The notes under the pieces were generated by a model that saw only the letters and a program-made list of their open reading frames with translations, searched no databases and was not told where the DNA came from. From CAVTQY01 sp963736975 (GTDB lineage Bacteria > Pseudomonadota > Alphaproteobacteria > Acetobacterales > Acetobacteraceae), in NCBI GenBank assembly GCA_963736975.1, contig CAVTQY010000001.1, positions 3,348,001 through 3,412,000 of the forward strand: a DNA stretch of 64,000 nucleotides, in the 5' to 3' direction. Of this stretch, positions 35,264 to 43,397 are shown in pieces. Numbering within the stretch: the first letter of the stretch is position 1; every line of letters begins with the position of its first letter. Position numbers and translations under genes: made by a program.

Positions 35264-35925
35264 ACCGCGAGCGTCATCTCGAATGCCGCCGCCTGACGGA
35301 CCGCCTCCGCCTCCGTTCCGAACATCGCGGCCACACGCCGCTCATCGCCGCGCTCGGCGGCCAAAGCTTCAGCCAGGGTGTGCGTCGGCACCCCCGGTTC
35401 AACAATCGGCCGGCCGAAAGACCGGCGCGGATCGACCAGCACCAGCGGCGTTTCTCGTCGCGGACGCCACGCGCGGATCAACTCGCCCGCTTCCAGATCG
35501 AACTCTCCTCTGAGGGTCCTTTCCAAAATCGGCAACAGCACGTACTGGTTCGCGACCAAATCGCGCGCTCGCGCGTCCCCGTTCTCGGCAAGCTCACGCA
35601 CAAACACGGTTATACCGTCCGTCGAGAAGCGAAGCCGGTGCGTATCCTGGCCCAGCAGTTCGCAGCGTGCCTCGCCCGCGGCCCGCCGGATCACGTGCCA
35701 GGACACGCCGGCACGCAGGAAATGCCGGACGAACCGCACTTCAATCAATTCTCGGAATGAAAGCGCCGTCTTCCCATCCACCACCGGAAGATCGTGATGG
35801 ATCACCGCCGCCCGGCGCGGCTTGCCCCTGCCCTGATGATAGCCCTGAACCCATCCGCGCACCCGCGCCGGCGCCACCTCCGCCAAACCCGCTGCTTCAG
35901 CGACCGTATAAAGGCCCACGCCCAC
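35260..35925 (-). CDS. DUF433-domain antitoxin
   Basis: 221 residues. The N-terminal part is a MerR-like helix-turn-helix (GLYTVAEAAGLAEVAPARVRG). The middle is typical of the longer DUF433 antitoxins (LSFRELIEVRFVRHFLRAGV), and the C-terminal DUF433 segment is PLVLVDPRRSFGRPIVEPGV then PTHTLAEALAAERGDERRVA. It pairs with the downstream PIN-like DUF5615 gene (ATGA-type overlap) as a VapBC-like toxin-antitoxin module. Confidence 0.85.
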   Translation of the reverse strand: MGVGLYTVAEAAGLAEVAPARVRGWVQGYHQGRGKPRRAAVIHHDLPVVDGKTALSFRELIEVRFVRHFLRAGVSWHVIRRAAGEARCELLGQDTHRLRFSTDGITVFVRELAENGDARARDLVANQYVLLPILERTLRGEFDLEAGELIRAWRPRRETPLVLVDPRRSFGRPIVEPGVPTHTLAEALAAERGDERRVAAMFGTEAEAVRQAAAFEMTLAV

Positions 35926-36179
35926 AAACTCAGCAGTCGCGTTCAGTTCAGCGTCCTCTCTTGGCTCGTCCTAAATACCTCAGCCACGGCCCCGCAATTC
36001 TTTCTCGGCGGCCGAAGCGCCCTCAAGACCTCGCGCTTCGCGCGACCCCTCCGGGGCTGTCGGGTCTTGACCGCGCTCCGCCCGCCAAGAAAGCGGTTTG
36101 GATGCCGATGTGGCTACCTGTGCGGCGTTAAAGAACGTAGGCGTTGCGAGCATCTCGCCGACCGTCCTACCCGGTCCCG
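35926..36179. other. Intergenic stretch with stem-loop sequence
   Basis: About 250 bases without a gene. Around 36020-36069 the sequence TCAAGACCTCGCGC ... GGTCTTGA can form a stem containing the smaller palindrome CGCGCTTCGCGCG; it resembles a dispersed REP-like element. It lies between the divergent DUF433 and GxxExxY genes and may hold their promoters. Confidence 0.4.
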
Positions 36180-36602
36180 ATGAAACTCCACCCCAGCCTT
36201 GACCCTTCCTCAACCCACCGCCCCTATCAGGCGAGGGTGTCAGCGCATCGCGCCCTCACTCAGCGGGTCATCGGCCTCGCCATCGCGGTCCACCGCACCC
36301 TCGGCCCCCGGTCGCCTCGAATCCGCCTACGAACAATGCCTCAGCTACGAACTGACCGAAGCCGGCATCCCCTACGCCCGCCAGGTCCCTCTACCGCTCA
36401 CTACAAAAACGCCCATCTCGACCACTGCTACCAACTCGACCTCGTCGTCGCTCAAACCCTCATCCTCGAAATAAAAGCCATAGACCGCATCCACGAGGCC
36501 CCACTTCTCACCTACCTCCGCCTAAGCCGCCTCCCCGTGGGCCTCATCCTCAACTTCCACTCGGTCGTCCTTAAAGACGGCATCCGCCGCATGGTCCTCT
36601 GA
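36180..36602 (+). pseudogene. GxxExxY protein, two frameshifts
   Basis: From the ATG at 36180 one frame reads LTQRVIGLAIAVHRTLGP. The frame moves near 36310 to RLESAYEQCLSYELTEAGIP (the GxxExxY motif, here GRLESAYE) and moves back near 36400 to HLDHCYQLDLVVAQTLILEI, KAIDRIHEAPLLTYLRLSRL and the end GIRRMVL. Corrected, it is the standard ~130-residue GxxExxY protein, a PD-(D/E)xK-like family of unknown role frequently found next to ACCACAGAGACACAGAG repeats, one of which follows it here. Confidence 0.8.
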
Positions 36603-36616
36603 GCGGCGTTAGATTC

Positions 36617-36644
36617 ACCACAGAGACACAGAGACGGGGAGGTT
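36617..36644 (+). repeat. 28-base inverted repeat, left arm
   Basis: Starts ACCACAGAGACACAGAG and ends GGGGAGGTT. The exact reverse complement lies at 36723-36750, with 78 bases between. The core ACCACAGAGACACAGAG is a widely dispersed motif associated with GxxExxY genes. Confidence 0.9.
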
Positions 36645-36722
36645 GCCACTGACGAAGACTATTTGTGCTTCACACACATTCGCCGCCATCGCGCGCGCAG
36701 CGTATAAAATCCCCTCTGTGCA

Positions 36723-36750
36723 AACCTCCCCGTCTCTGTGTCTCTGTGGT
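36723..36750 (-). repeat. 28-base inverted repeat, right arm
   Basis: Perfect reverse complement of 36617-36644. Together the arms could form a long hairpin in RNA or DNA between the convergent GxxExxY and clpA genes, and may act as a bidirectional terminator or be the ends of a small mobile unit. Confidence 0.9.
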
Positions 36751-36796
36751 AAATCTTCTTCTTTCTTCTCCTCTTAACTCGCCTTAACTCACCCTC

Positions 36797-39145
36797 CTAC
36801 TCCACCACCTCCCGCTCCCGGTCAGTCCCGTCCCCCCCATCCCCCTCGTCCGGCTTCGGCAACGCCGGCGGCGCCGCCTCCACAATCTCGAAGTCCATCT
36901 TTCCATCCTTGAGCGTGACCTTCACCGCCCCACCCCGCACCAGCCGCCCGAACAGCAACTCCTCCGCCAGCGCCTTCTTGATATGCTCCTGGATCACCCG
37001 CGCCAGCGGCCGCGCTCCATACAACCGGTCGTACCCCCGCTCCGCCAACCACTCCTTCGCCGCCGACGAAAGCTCGATCGTCACATTCCGGTCCGCCAGT
37101 TGCGCCTCGAGCTGCATGACGAACTTCTCGACCACCCGCCCCACTATCTCCGGCGTCAGTCCGGCGAAAGTTATCGTCGCATCCAACCGATTGCGGAACT
37201 CCGGCGTAAACAGTCTCTTTATAGCCTCCTCGTCCTCGCCTTCCCGCTGATCGCGCCCGAACCCGATCGCCTCCTTGGCCAGGTCCGAAGCCCCCGCGTT
37301 GGTCGTCATGATCAAAATCACATTGCGGAAATCGACCGTCTTGCCGTTGTGATCCGTCAGTTTCCCGTGATCCATCACCTGCAACAAAATATTGAACAGG
37401 TCCGGATGCGCCTTCTCGATCTCGTCCAGCAGCAAGACAGCATGCGGATGCTGGTCGATCGCGTCCGTCAACAACCCGCCCTGATCGAACCCCACATACC
37501 CCGGCGGCGCCCCGATCAGCCGAGACACCGAGTGCCGCTCCATATACTCCGACATATCGAACCGGATCAGTTCGATCCCCATGGTGGCCGCCAACTGCCG
37601 AGCCACCTCGGTCTTGCCCACCCCGGTCGGCCCCGAGAACAGGTAATTCCCTATCGGCTTCTCCGGCTCACGCAGCCCCGCCCGCGCCAGCTTGATCGCC
37701 GCCGCCAGCGCCTCGATCGCCTTGTCCTGGCCGAACACCATGGATTTCAGGTCGCGCTCGAGGTTGCGCAGCGTCTCTTTGTCGTCGGCCGACACGCTCT
37801 TCGGAGGGATCCGGGCGATCTTCGCCACGATCTCCTCAACGTCCTTCAAGGTGACCATCTTCCGCCGCTTGTTCTCCGGCAGCAGCATCCGTGACGCGCC
37901 GACTTCGTCGATCACGTCGATCGCCTTGTCCGGCAGCTTGCGGTCGTTGATGTATTTGGCCGACAGCTCCACCGCCGCGCGGATCGCCTCGTCGGTGTAC
38001 CGCACCTTGTGGTGCTTCTCGTAATTGATCTTGAGCCCACGCAGGATCTTCACCGAATCCTCGAGAGTCGGCTCGTTCACGTCGATCTTCTGGAACCGCC
38101 GCACCAGCGCGCGGTCCTTCTCGAAATAATTGCGAAACTCCTTATACGTGGTGGATCCGATGCACCGCAGCGTCCCCGAGGCCAAAGCCGGCTTCAGCAG
38201 GTTCGATGCATCCATCGCCCCGCCGGAGGTCGCCCCCGCCCCGATCACCGTATGGATCTCGTCGATGAACAGGATCGCCCCGGCCATGTTCTCGAGCTCC
38301 GAGACCACCGCCTTCAGCCGCTCCTCGAAATCGCCGCGGTACCGCGTGCCGGCCAGCAGCGCCCCCATGTCCAGCGCAAATATCGTTGACTTCGCCAAAA
38401 CCTCCGGCACGTCGCCCTCGACGATCCGCTTGGCCAGGCCCTCGGCGATCGCCGTCTTGCCCACCCCCGGGTCGCCGACATAGAGCGGATTGTTCTTGGT
38501 TCGCCGGCACAGGATCTGGATGGTCCGCTCGATCTCCAGCTCGCGCCCGATCAGCGGGTCGATCTTCCCCGCCATCGCCTTCTTGTTCAAATTCACGCAA
38601 TAATTCGAGAGCGCGTCCTGGTTCCGCCGCCCCGGCTTCTCCTCGCGCTCCTGCTCGTGATGTCCGTCGCTCTGGCTGCTTCCCTGCACCGGCCGAGAGG
38701 CCGACTTGCCCGGCGCCTTGGCGATCCCGTGCGAGATAAAGTTAACCGCATCCAGCCGGGTCATGTCCTGCAACTGCAGGAAATACACCGCGTGGCTCTC
38801 CCGCTCCGAGAACAGCGCCACCAGCACATTCGCCCCGGTCACCTCTTCCCGCCCCGAGGACTGCACATGGATCGCCGCCCGCTGCACCACCCGCTGGAAC
38901 CCGGCGGTGGGCTTCGGATCCCCCGCCCGGTCGGTCGCCAGCCCCGAGAGGTCCTTGTCCAGAAACTCCCCAAGCTCCCCCCGCAGCCGATCGAGGTCAA
39001 CTCCGCAGGCCCTCAACACGGTGGCCGCGTCATTGTCGTCGATCAACCCAAGCAGCAGGTGCTCGAGCGTCGCGTATTCATGGCGGCGGTCGCTCGCCAG
39101 CGACAGGGCCCGGTGCAGCGTCTGTTCGAGATTACGTGAGAGCAT
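36797..39145 (-). CDS. clpA: ATP-dependent Clp protease ATP-binding subunit ClpA
   Basis: 782 residues. The N-domain repeats start LSRNLEQTLHRALSLASDRR and AVYFLQLQDMTRLDAVNFIS. D1 carries Walker A GDPGVGKTAIAEG and Walker B ILFIDEIHT; D2 carries GPTGVGKTEVARQ and VLLLDEIEKAHPD. The ClpP-docking loop is IGFGRDQ. ClpA unfolds substrates for ClpP, with ClpS delivering N-degron proteins. It follows clpS by 7 bases, so the two form one operon. The C-terminal Asp/Gly-rich tail (KPDEGDGGDGTDREREVVE) is longer than in E. coli. Confidence 0.97.
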   Translation of the reverse strand: MLSRNLEQTLHRALSLASDRRHEYATLEHLLLGLIDDNDAATVLRACGVDLDRLRGELGEFLDKDLSGLATDRAGDPKPTAGFQRVVQRAAIHVQSSGREEVTGANVLVALFSERESHAVYFLQLQDMTRLDAVNFISHGIAKAPGKSASRPVQGSSQSDGHHEQEREEKPGRRNQDALSNYCVNLNKKAMAGKIDPLIGRELEIERTIQILCRRTKNNPLYVGDPGVGKTAIAEGLAKRIVEGDVPEVLAKSTIFALDMGALLAGTRYRGDFEERLKAVVSELENMAGAILFIDEIHTVIGAGATSGGAMDASNLLKPALASGTLRCIGSTTYKEFRNYFEKDRALVRRFQKIDVNEPTLEDSVKILRGLKINYEKHHKVRYTDEAIRAAVELSAKYINDRKLPDKAIDVIDEVGASRMLLPENKRRKMVTLKDVEEIVAKIARIPPKSVSADDKETLRNLERDLKSMVFGQDKAIEALAAAIKLARAGLREPEKPIGNYLFSGPTGVGKTEVARQLAATMGIELIRFDMSEYMERHSVSRLIGAPPGYVGFDQGGLLTDAIDQHPHAVLLLDEIEKAHPDLFNILLQVMDHGKLTDHNGKTVDFRNVILIMTTNAGASDLAKEAIGFGRDQREGEDEEAIKRLFTPEFRNRLDATITFAGLTPEIVGRVVEKFVMQLEAQLADRNVTIELSSAAKEWLAERGYDRLYGARPLARVIQEHIKKALAEELLFGRLVRGGAVKVTLKDGKMDFEIVEAAPPALPKPDEGDGGDGTDREREVVE

Positions 39146-39152
39146 GCTGCGA

Positions 39153-39482
39153 TCATTCCTTCTCGATCGTGCATTGCAACGGATGCTGGTTCTGCCTGGC
39201 GAGGTCCATGACCTGGGTCACCTTGGTCTCCGCCACTTCATAGGTATAAACGCCGCAGACCCCAACTCCGCGCCGATGCACGTGCAGCATGATGCGGGTG
39301 GCCTCTTCCCGGGTCTTCTGAAAAAATCGTTCCAAAACATGAACGACAAATTCCATCGGGGTGTAATCGTCGTTCAACATCAATACCTTGTACATAGCGG
39401 GCTTGCGCGTCTTTGGTCGTGCTTTGACGACCACGCCGGTGTTTGGTCCGTCACTGCCCCCGCGTTTGTCATTGTCGCTCAT
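39153..39482 (-). CDS. clpS: ATP-dependent Clp protease adaptor ClpS
   Basis: 109 residues. Conserved core YKVLMLNDDYTPMEFVVHVL, with the N-degron pocket Asn-Asp pair, then AT-RIMLHVHRRGVGVCGVYTYEVAETK, ending CTIEKE. The unstructured N-terminus (SDNDKRGGSDGPNTG) fits the ClpS arm that enters ClpA. First gene of the clpS-clpA operon. Confidence 0.97.
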   Translation of the reverse strand: MSDNDKRGGSDGPNTGVVVKARPKTRKPAMYKVLMLNDDYTPMEFVVHVLERFFQKTREEATRIMLHVHRRGVGVCGVYTYEVAETKVTQVMDLARQNQHPLQCTIEKE

Positions 39483-39620
39483 GTCGTCTGCTTCCGCGCC
39501 GCTGTGGCTTTCGCCGGCCCGCTCTCCAGGGAAGCAGCATATCGGAACCCGCCGCGGTGATAAAAGGCCTCACTGCGCCGACAGCACCCAACCCCCGCCT
39601 ATTGCGTCGGCCGGCGAACG

Positions 39621-39649
39621 AAAAGGCCCGGGCGATGATCGCCCGGGCC
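39621..39649 (-). terminator. Rho-independent terminator for the phasin gene
   Basis: On the minus strand a perfect 12-bp stem (GGCCCGGGCGAT paired with its complement) is followed by TTTTC, starting 30 bases after the phasin stop codon. Classic intrinsic terminator shape. Confidence 0.85.
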
Positions 39650-39678
39650 ATGAAATCATCTCCGAATGAGCGCGGGGA

Positions 39679-40242
39679 TCAGACCGGCTTGGCAAACTTC
39701 TCGACCGCCAGGGTCACCCGGGCTGCCAAAGGAGCGAGCGTCTGCTCGGTCAGTTTGACGGACGCATCAGTGAGCCGGCCCGATTCGGCCATCGCCTTCT
39801 CCATGGTCGAGCGAGCGAGGTTGCTCTGTAGGTCGATCGCATCCTTCAAGGATTTGACCGACGTCATCGCTTTGAAGGTGGCCAGCGTCTCCTCGAACGA
39901 GGCCTGGGCAGTTGCGGCGACCTGCTTAGAGAGGTCCTGGACACCCGCGGCCCAGATCTGTCCGGACTTCATCGCCGCTTCCAGGTTGCCCTGGCCGAAC
40001 GACACGAATTCCTCGGCGGTTTTCATCACCTTTTCAACTCCTTCCTTGACGCGGGCCTGGGTTTGCTCGAAGCCAACAGCCGCCTGAGCCATGCCCTCTT
40101 TCAGGCCGTTGATCGTCTGCTCGATACCCTTGGCCCCCTGGTCGTAACTCGCGGCGGTGGCCTGATAACCAGCATTCGCAGCAGTCGCGGCGGTGTCCTG
40201 CGCTACACCGGCGATTTCCTCGGTCTTCGTCTTGATAGCCAT
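39679..40242 (-). CDS. Phasin family protein (PHA granule-associated)
   Basis: 187 residues from the ATG at 40242 after AAAGGAGCTCAAGCACT; an in-frame upstream ATG at 40311 lacks a ribosome site. All-helical, with no Cys or long hydrophobic segment. Typical phasin-2 blocks are EEFVSFGQGNLEAAMKSGQI, WAAGVQDLSKQVAATAQASF and TFKAMTSVKSLKDAIDLQSN. Phasins coat polyhydroxyalkanoate granules and control their size. It has its own promoter region with two dyad sites and its own terminator, so it is a single-gene unit. No pha biosynthesis gene is nearby. Confidence 0.92.
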   Translation of the reverse strand: MAIKTKTEEIAGVAQDTAATAANAGYQATAASYDQGAKGIEQTINGLKEGMAQAAVGFEQTQARVKEGVEKVMKTAEEFVSFGQGNLEAAMKSGQIWAAGVQDLSKQVAATAQASFEETLATFKAMTSVKSLKDAIDLQSNLARSTMEKAMAESGRLTDASVKLTEQTLAPLAARVTLAVEKFAKPV

Positions 40243-40295
40243 AGTGCTTGAGCTCCTTTCTGGGACTCGCCTCCGGGGTCGAGCCAAACTGTTTT

Positions 40296-40310
40296 TGCTG
40301 CACCGCAGCA
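40296..40310. promoter_or_regulatory. Candidate PhaR operator 1 (phasin promoter)
   Basis: TGCTGCACCGCAGCA, a perfect 6+3+6 dyad about 55 bases upstream of the phasin ATG. It contains CTGC-N3-GCAG, matching the published binding pattern of the alphaproteobacterial repressor PhaR (CTGC-N3/4-GCAG). Assignment by motif only. Confidence 0.6.
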
Positions 40311-40354
40311 CAACCGCTACATAAGATACTGAACGGGGCTGTTCAACCGGAAAA

Positions 40355-40369
40355 TTGTGCAGCGCACAA
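40355..40369. promoter_or_regulatory. Candidate PhaR operator 2 (phasin promoter)
   Basis: TTGTGCAGCGCACAA, a second perfect 6+3+6 dyad 44 bases further upstream, sharing the TGC-N3-GCA core with operator 1. Two sites with the same core and spacing support cooperative binding by one regulator. Confidence 0.5.
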
Positions 40370-40511
40370 TCCTCGCCGCGGCTGTGGTCGACGCCCGTTT
40401 TAAGGTCGGTGGGTAACCCCCTCAGTTTGCTTCGAATTGCCGAATTTTCATGCTGGACAGCGGGAACCGGCTGCGCTTACAATTCTGTCACAGGCTGGGA
40501 GAACGACGGAC

Positions 40512-41729
40512 ATGGCAGCTTGGCGGCGCCACGGACGCAATTTTTTATGTTCGCTTCCTGTGGTGCTGGCTCTTTTGTCGATCATGCACCCTGCCCGGGC
40601 TCAATTCGGGGACGACCGCTCCGCCGCGATCGTGATCGACGCCAACAGCGGCAAGGTCTTGCAGGAGCAGAACGCCGACGCGCCGCGTCGGCCGGCGAGC
40701 CTCACCAAACTGATGACCCTCTACATGGCGTTCGAAGCTCTGCGCGATCGCCGCATCTCTCTCGACGAGGCCGTGCCGTTCTCGGAAAATGCCGCTTCGA
40801 TGATCCCGACCAAGCTCGGGGTGGGCGCCGGCGGCGAAATCACCGTCGAGCAGGCAATTCTTGCTATGGTGACGCTCTCCGCCAACGATGCGGCGGCGGC
40901 CCTGGGTGAGTTGCTGGGGGGCGACGAGTACCGATTCGCGCAAATGATGACGCTGCGCGGCCGTGCGCTCGGGATGACCCATACCACTTTCGCGAATGCC
41001 TCGGGCCTGCCGGCGGATGACCAGTGGACTACCGCGCGTGATCTCGCGGTGCTGGCCCGCCGACTGATCCTCGATTTCCCCGAAGACTACCACTACTTCA
41101 GCACGCCACGCTTCGTGTTCCACGGGCGAGTAATTCTCAACCATGACACGGAGCTGAAATCCTATCCGGGCGCCGATGGCATGAAGACCGGATACACGCA
41201 AGCCTCCGGCCATAACCTGATCACCAGCGCGGTGCGCGACGGGGTCCGCTTGATCGGTGTGGAGCTCGGCGCCCCCTCCAATGGCGTGCGCGATCTCCGC
41301 ATGACCGCCTTGCTCAACGGCGGATACCAGGAGCTGGGCGTGCCGGTCGCGCGGCCGCCGCTGATCGCCAGCCGGCTTCCCGCTCTCATTCCGGTGGCGC
41401 AGGCCGAGGAGATTGCCCACCCAGGCTTGCGCAAGGTGGCTATGCGGCTGCGGCCGGTCGAGACAGACCGCCCCGAGTGGGCCATTCAGGTGGGCAGCTA
41501 CCGGAGCCTCGAGGCCGCACGAGAGGCGTCGGCCAGGGCACGCCACACCAGCGGTGCGGGCGAGGTGCTCGTTACGCGCGCCGTTGTACATCATCAACCG
41601 ATCTGGCGCGCTCAGGTGGTCGGCCTCAGCAACCAAGAGGCTCGCACTACCTGCGCCGCGCTCTCCCGGCATGGCGCCCGATGCATGGTGATTCATGCCG
41701 ATGCCGACCGCCAAGTGGCGCGAGGCTAA
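40512..41729 (+). CDS. D-alanyl-D-alanine carboxypeptidase (PBP5/6 family) with SPOR domain
   Basis: 405 residues from the ATG at 40512, chosen because the signal peptide (RRHGRNFLCSLPVVLALLSI...ARAQ) begins right after it. Active-site motifs: SLTK (SxxK), SAN (SxN, in TLSANDAAAAL) and KTGYT. A C-terminal SPOR domain (WAIQVGSYRSLEAAREASAR to CMVIHAD) should target the protein to denuded glycan at the division site. It trims the terminal D-Ala of peptidoglycan pentapeptides. Its stop overlaps the convergent rpiA stop by 3 bases. Confidence 0.94.
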   Translation: MAAWRRHGRNFLCSLPVVLALLSIMHPARAQFGDDRSAAIVIDANSGKVLQEQNADAPRRPASLTKLMTLYMAFEALRDRRISLDEAVPFSENAASMIPTKLGVGAGGEITVEQAILAMVTLSANDAAAALGELLGGDEYRFAQMMTLRGRALGMTHTTFANASGLPADDQWTTARDLAVLARRLILDFPEDYHYFSTPRFVFHGRVILNHDTELKSYPGADGMKTGYTQASGHNLITSAVRDGVRLIGVELGAPSNGVRDLRMTALLNGGYQELGVPVARPPLIASRLPALIPVAQAEEIAHPGLRKVAMRLRPVETDRPEWAIQVGSYRSLEAAREASARARHTSGAGEVLVTRAVVHHQPIWRAQVVGLSNQEARTTCAALSRHGARCMVIHADADRQVARG

Positions 41730-42418
41730 GCTCCCTGCGGCGGAAAGCGTAACACTCCCGACTCGCCCGCAACGAACGCGCTGCTCGCAATGCCGATGAA
41801 CAGCCCTGTTTCGATCACCCCGGTGGTCTGAGACAGAGACCGGTCGAGGGCACTAGGGTCGGCAATAAGTCCAAACGCGCAGTCCAGGATAAGATTGCCG
41901 CCGTCGGTGCGGAAGGGCGTGCCGTCGTCGGCGACGCGAAGGCGAGGATCGCCGCCCAGAGCGCTAATCCGGTCTGCCGTCGTTTCCCAGCCGAAGATAA
42001 CGACTTCCACCGGCAACCAAGTCGCCCCGAGCTGGTCCACCAGCTTGCGGTCGTCAGCCACGATCACCAGCCGTTCGGACGCAGCGGCGACGATTTTCTC
42101 GCGCAACAGGGCCCCGCCCAGGCCTTTGATAAGATCGAGCGATCCGCGTGCGATCTCATCCGCGCCGTCGATCGTCAGATCGAGCCGCCGCTGCTCGGCA
42201 AAGCTCACCAGCCGGATGCCGCCGGCCCGCGCCTGTGCGGCGCTGCGCTCCGATGTAGCAATTGCCGTGATTGACAGCCCTTCCCGCACCCGTCGTGCCA
42301 AAGCCTCGATCACGAAATAAGCCGTCGAGCCTGTGCCGAGGCCCACCGCCATCCCATTCTCGACCAAGGTCGCCGCGGTTTCCGCCGCTGCGCGCTTCGC
42401 CTCCTGCACCGGGTCCAT
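41726..42418 (-). CDS. rpiA: Ribose-5-phosphate isomerase A
   Basis: 230 residues from the ATG at 42418, preceded by a G-rich GGGGGGTGAA site. Diagnostic blocks: VGLGTGSTAYFVIEALA (phosphate binding), DLTIDGADEI (catalytic Asp), GLGGALLREKIVA with the catalytic Glu, and GNLILDCAFG. It interconverts ribose 5-phosphate and ribulose 5-phosphate in the pentose phosphate pathway. Divergent from map. Confidence 0.96.
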   Translation of the reverse strand: MDPVQEAKRAAAETAATLVENGMAVGLGTGSTAYFVIEALARRVREGLSITAIATSERSAAQARAGGIRLVSFAEQRRLDLTIDGADEIARGSLDLIKGLGGALLREKIVAAASERLVIVADDRKLVDQLGATWLPVEVVIFGWETTADRISALGGDPRLRVADDGTPFRTDGGNLILDCAFGLIADPSALDRSLSQTTGVIETGLFIGIASSAFVAGESGVLRFPPQGA

Positions 42419-42547
42419 TTCACCCCCCACCAACCACCCGGACCCTAGAGCAACCGCTCGCGCCGGTCATCCGCCCTTGCACGGCGCAGGCGGGTTGCGC
42501 ATCTTCGCCGGATTGCGCGAAGCGTGGGATCGAGCGGAGCAAGAGAG

Positions 42548-43354
42548 ATGGACGGCGGGGCGGACGCGCGGCGCATTATCATTTACAACTCGAAAGACTT
42601 CGAAGGAATGCGGCAGGCAGGGAGGCTCGCCGCCGAGACGCTCGACATGATCACCCCGCATGTCCGTCCCGGCGTGACCACGGCGACGCTTGATCAACTC
42701 TGCCACGACTTCATCATCGCACACGGCGCGGTGCCGGCGCCGCTCAATTATCGCGGCTTCCCGAAATCGACCTGCACCTCGATCAACCACGTCGTCTGCC
42801 ACGGAATCCCCGGCGAGCGCCGGCTGGAAAACGGCGACATTCTCAACATCGACGTCACGGTGATCCTGAACGGCTGGCACGGCAATTCTTCGCGCATGTT
42901 CGTTGCCGGCACGTCATCGACGAAAGCGCGCAACCTGATGGACGTGACCCACGAGGCGATGATGCGTGGCGTGCAGGCCGTGCGTCCGGGCGCATCGTTC
43001 GGCGATATCGGCCATGCAATTCAGAGCTTCGTCGAAAACCAACGTTTCAGCGTGGTCCGTGATTTCTGCGGTCATGGCATCGGGCGCCGCTTCCATGAAC
43101 CGCCAAACGTCTTGCATTTCGGGCGCCCTGGCGAAGGCCCGATGCTGCGTCCGGGGATGTTCTTCACCATCGAGCCGATGGTGAATGCCGGGCGTCCGGA
43201 GGTGAAAATTCTCGACGACGGCTGGACCGCGGTTACGCGCGACCGCAGCCTCTCGGCGCAATTCGAGCACATGGTCGCCGTAACGGACGACGGGGTGGAA
43301 ATCTTTACGCTCTCGCCCGCAGGTTACGAGAAGCCACCCTATCCGGTTGGCTGA
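42548..43354 (+). CDS. map: Methionine aminopeptidase type I, metal-ligand substitution
   Basis: 268 residues from the ATG at 42548 after AAGAGAG. Sequence follows E. coli Map closely: KSTCTSINHVVCHGIP, ILNIDVTVILNGWHGN, CGHGIGRRFHEPPNVLHFG (His ligand), FFTIEPMVNAG (Glu ligand) and SAQFEHMVAVTD (Glu ligand). The second Asp ligand (HGD in E. coli, Asp108) is Asn here (GWHGNSSRMF). The family removes the initiator Met. With one metal ligand changed, activity may be altered or a second map gene may exist elsewhere. Confidence 0.93.
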   Translation: MDGGADARRIIIYNSKDFEGMRQAGRLAAETLDMITPHVRPGVTTATLDQLCHDFIIAHGAVPAPLNYRGFPKSTCTSINHVVCHGIPGERRLENGDILNIDVTVILNGWHGNSSRMFVAGTSSTKARNLMDVTHEAMMRGVQAVRPGASFGDIGHAIQSFVENQRFSVVRDFCGHGIGRRFHEPPNVLHFGRPGEGPMLRPGMFFTIEPMVNAGRPEVKILDDGWTAVTRDRSLSAQFEHMVAVTDDGVEIFTLSPAGYEKPPYPVG

Positions 43355-43397
43355 CCCGCCCGGTCGCCGACCGGGCGCGCACGGATGGCGACAGTGC

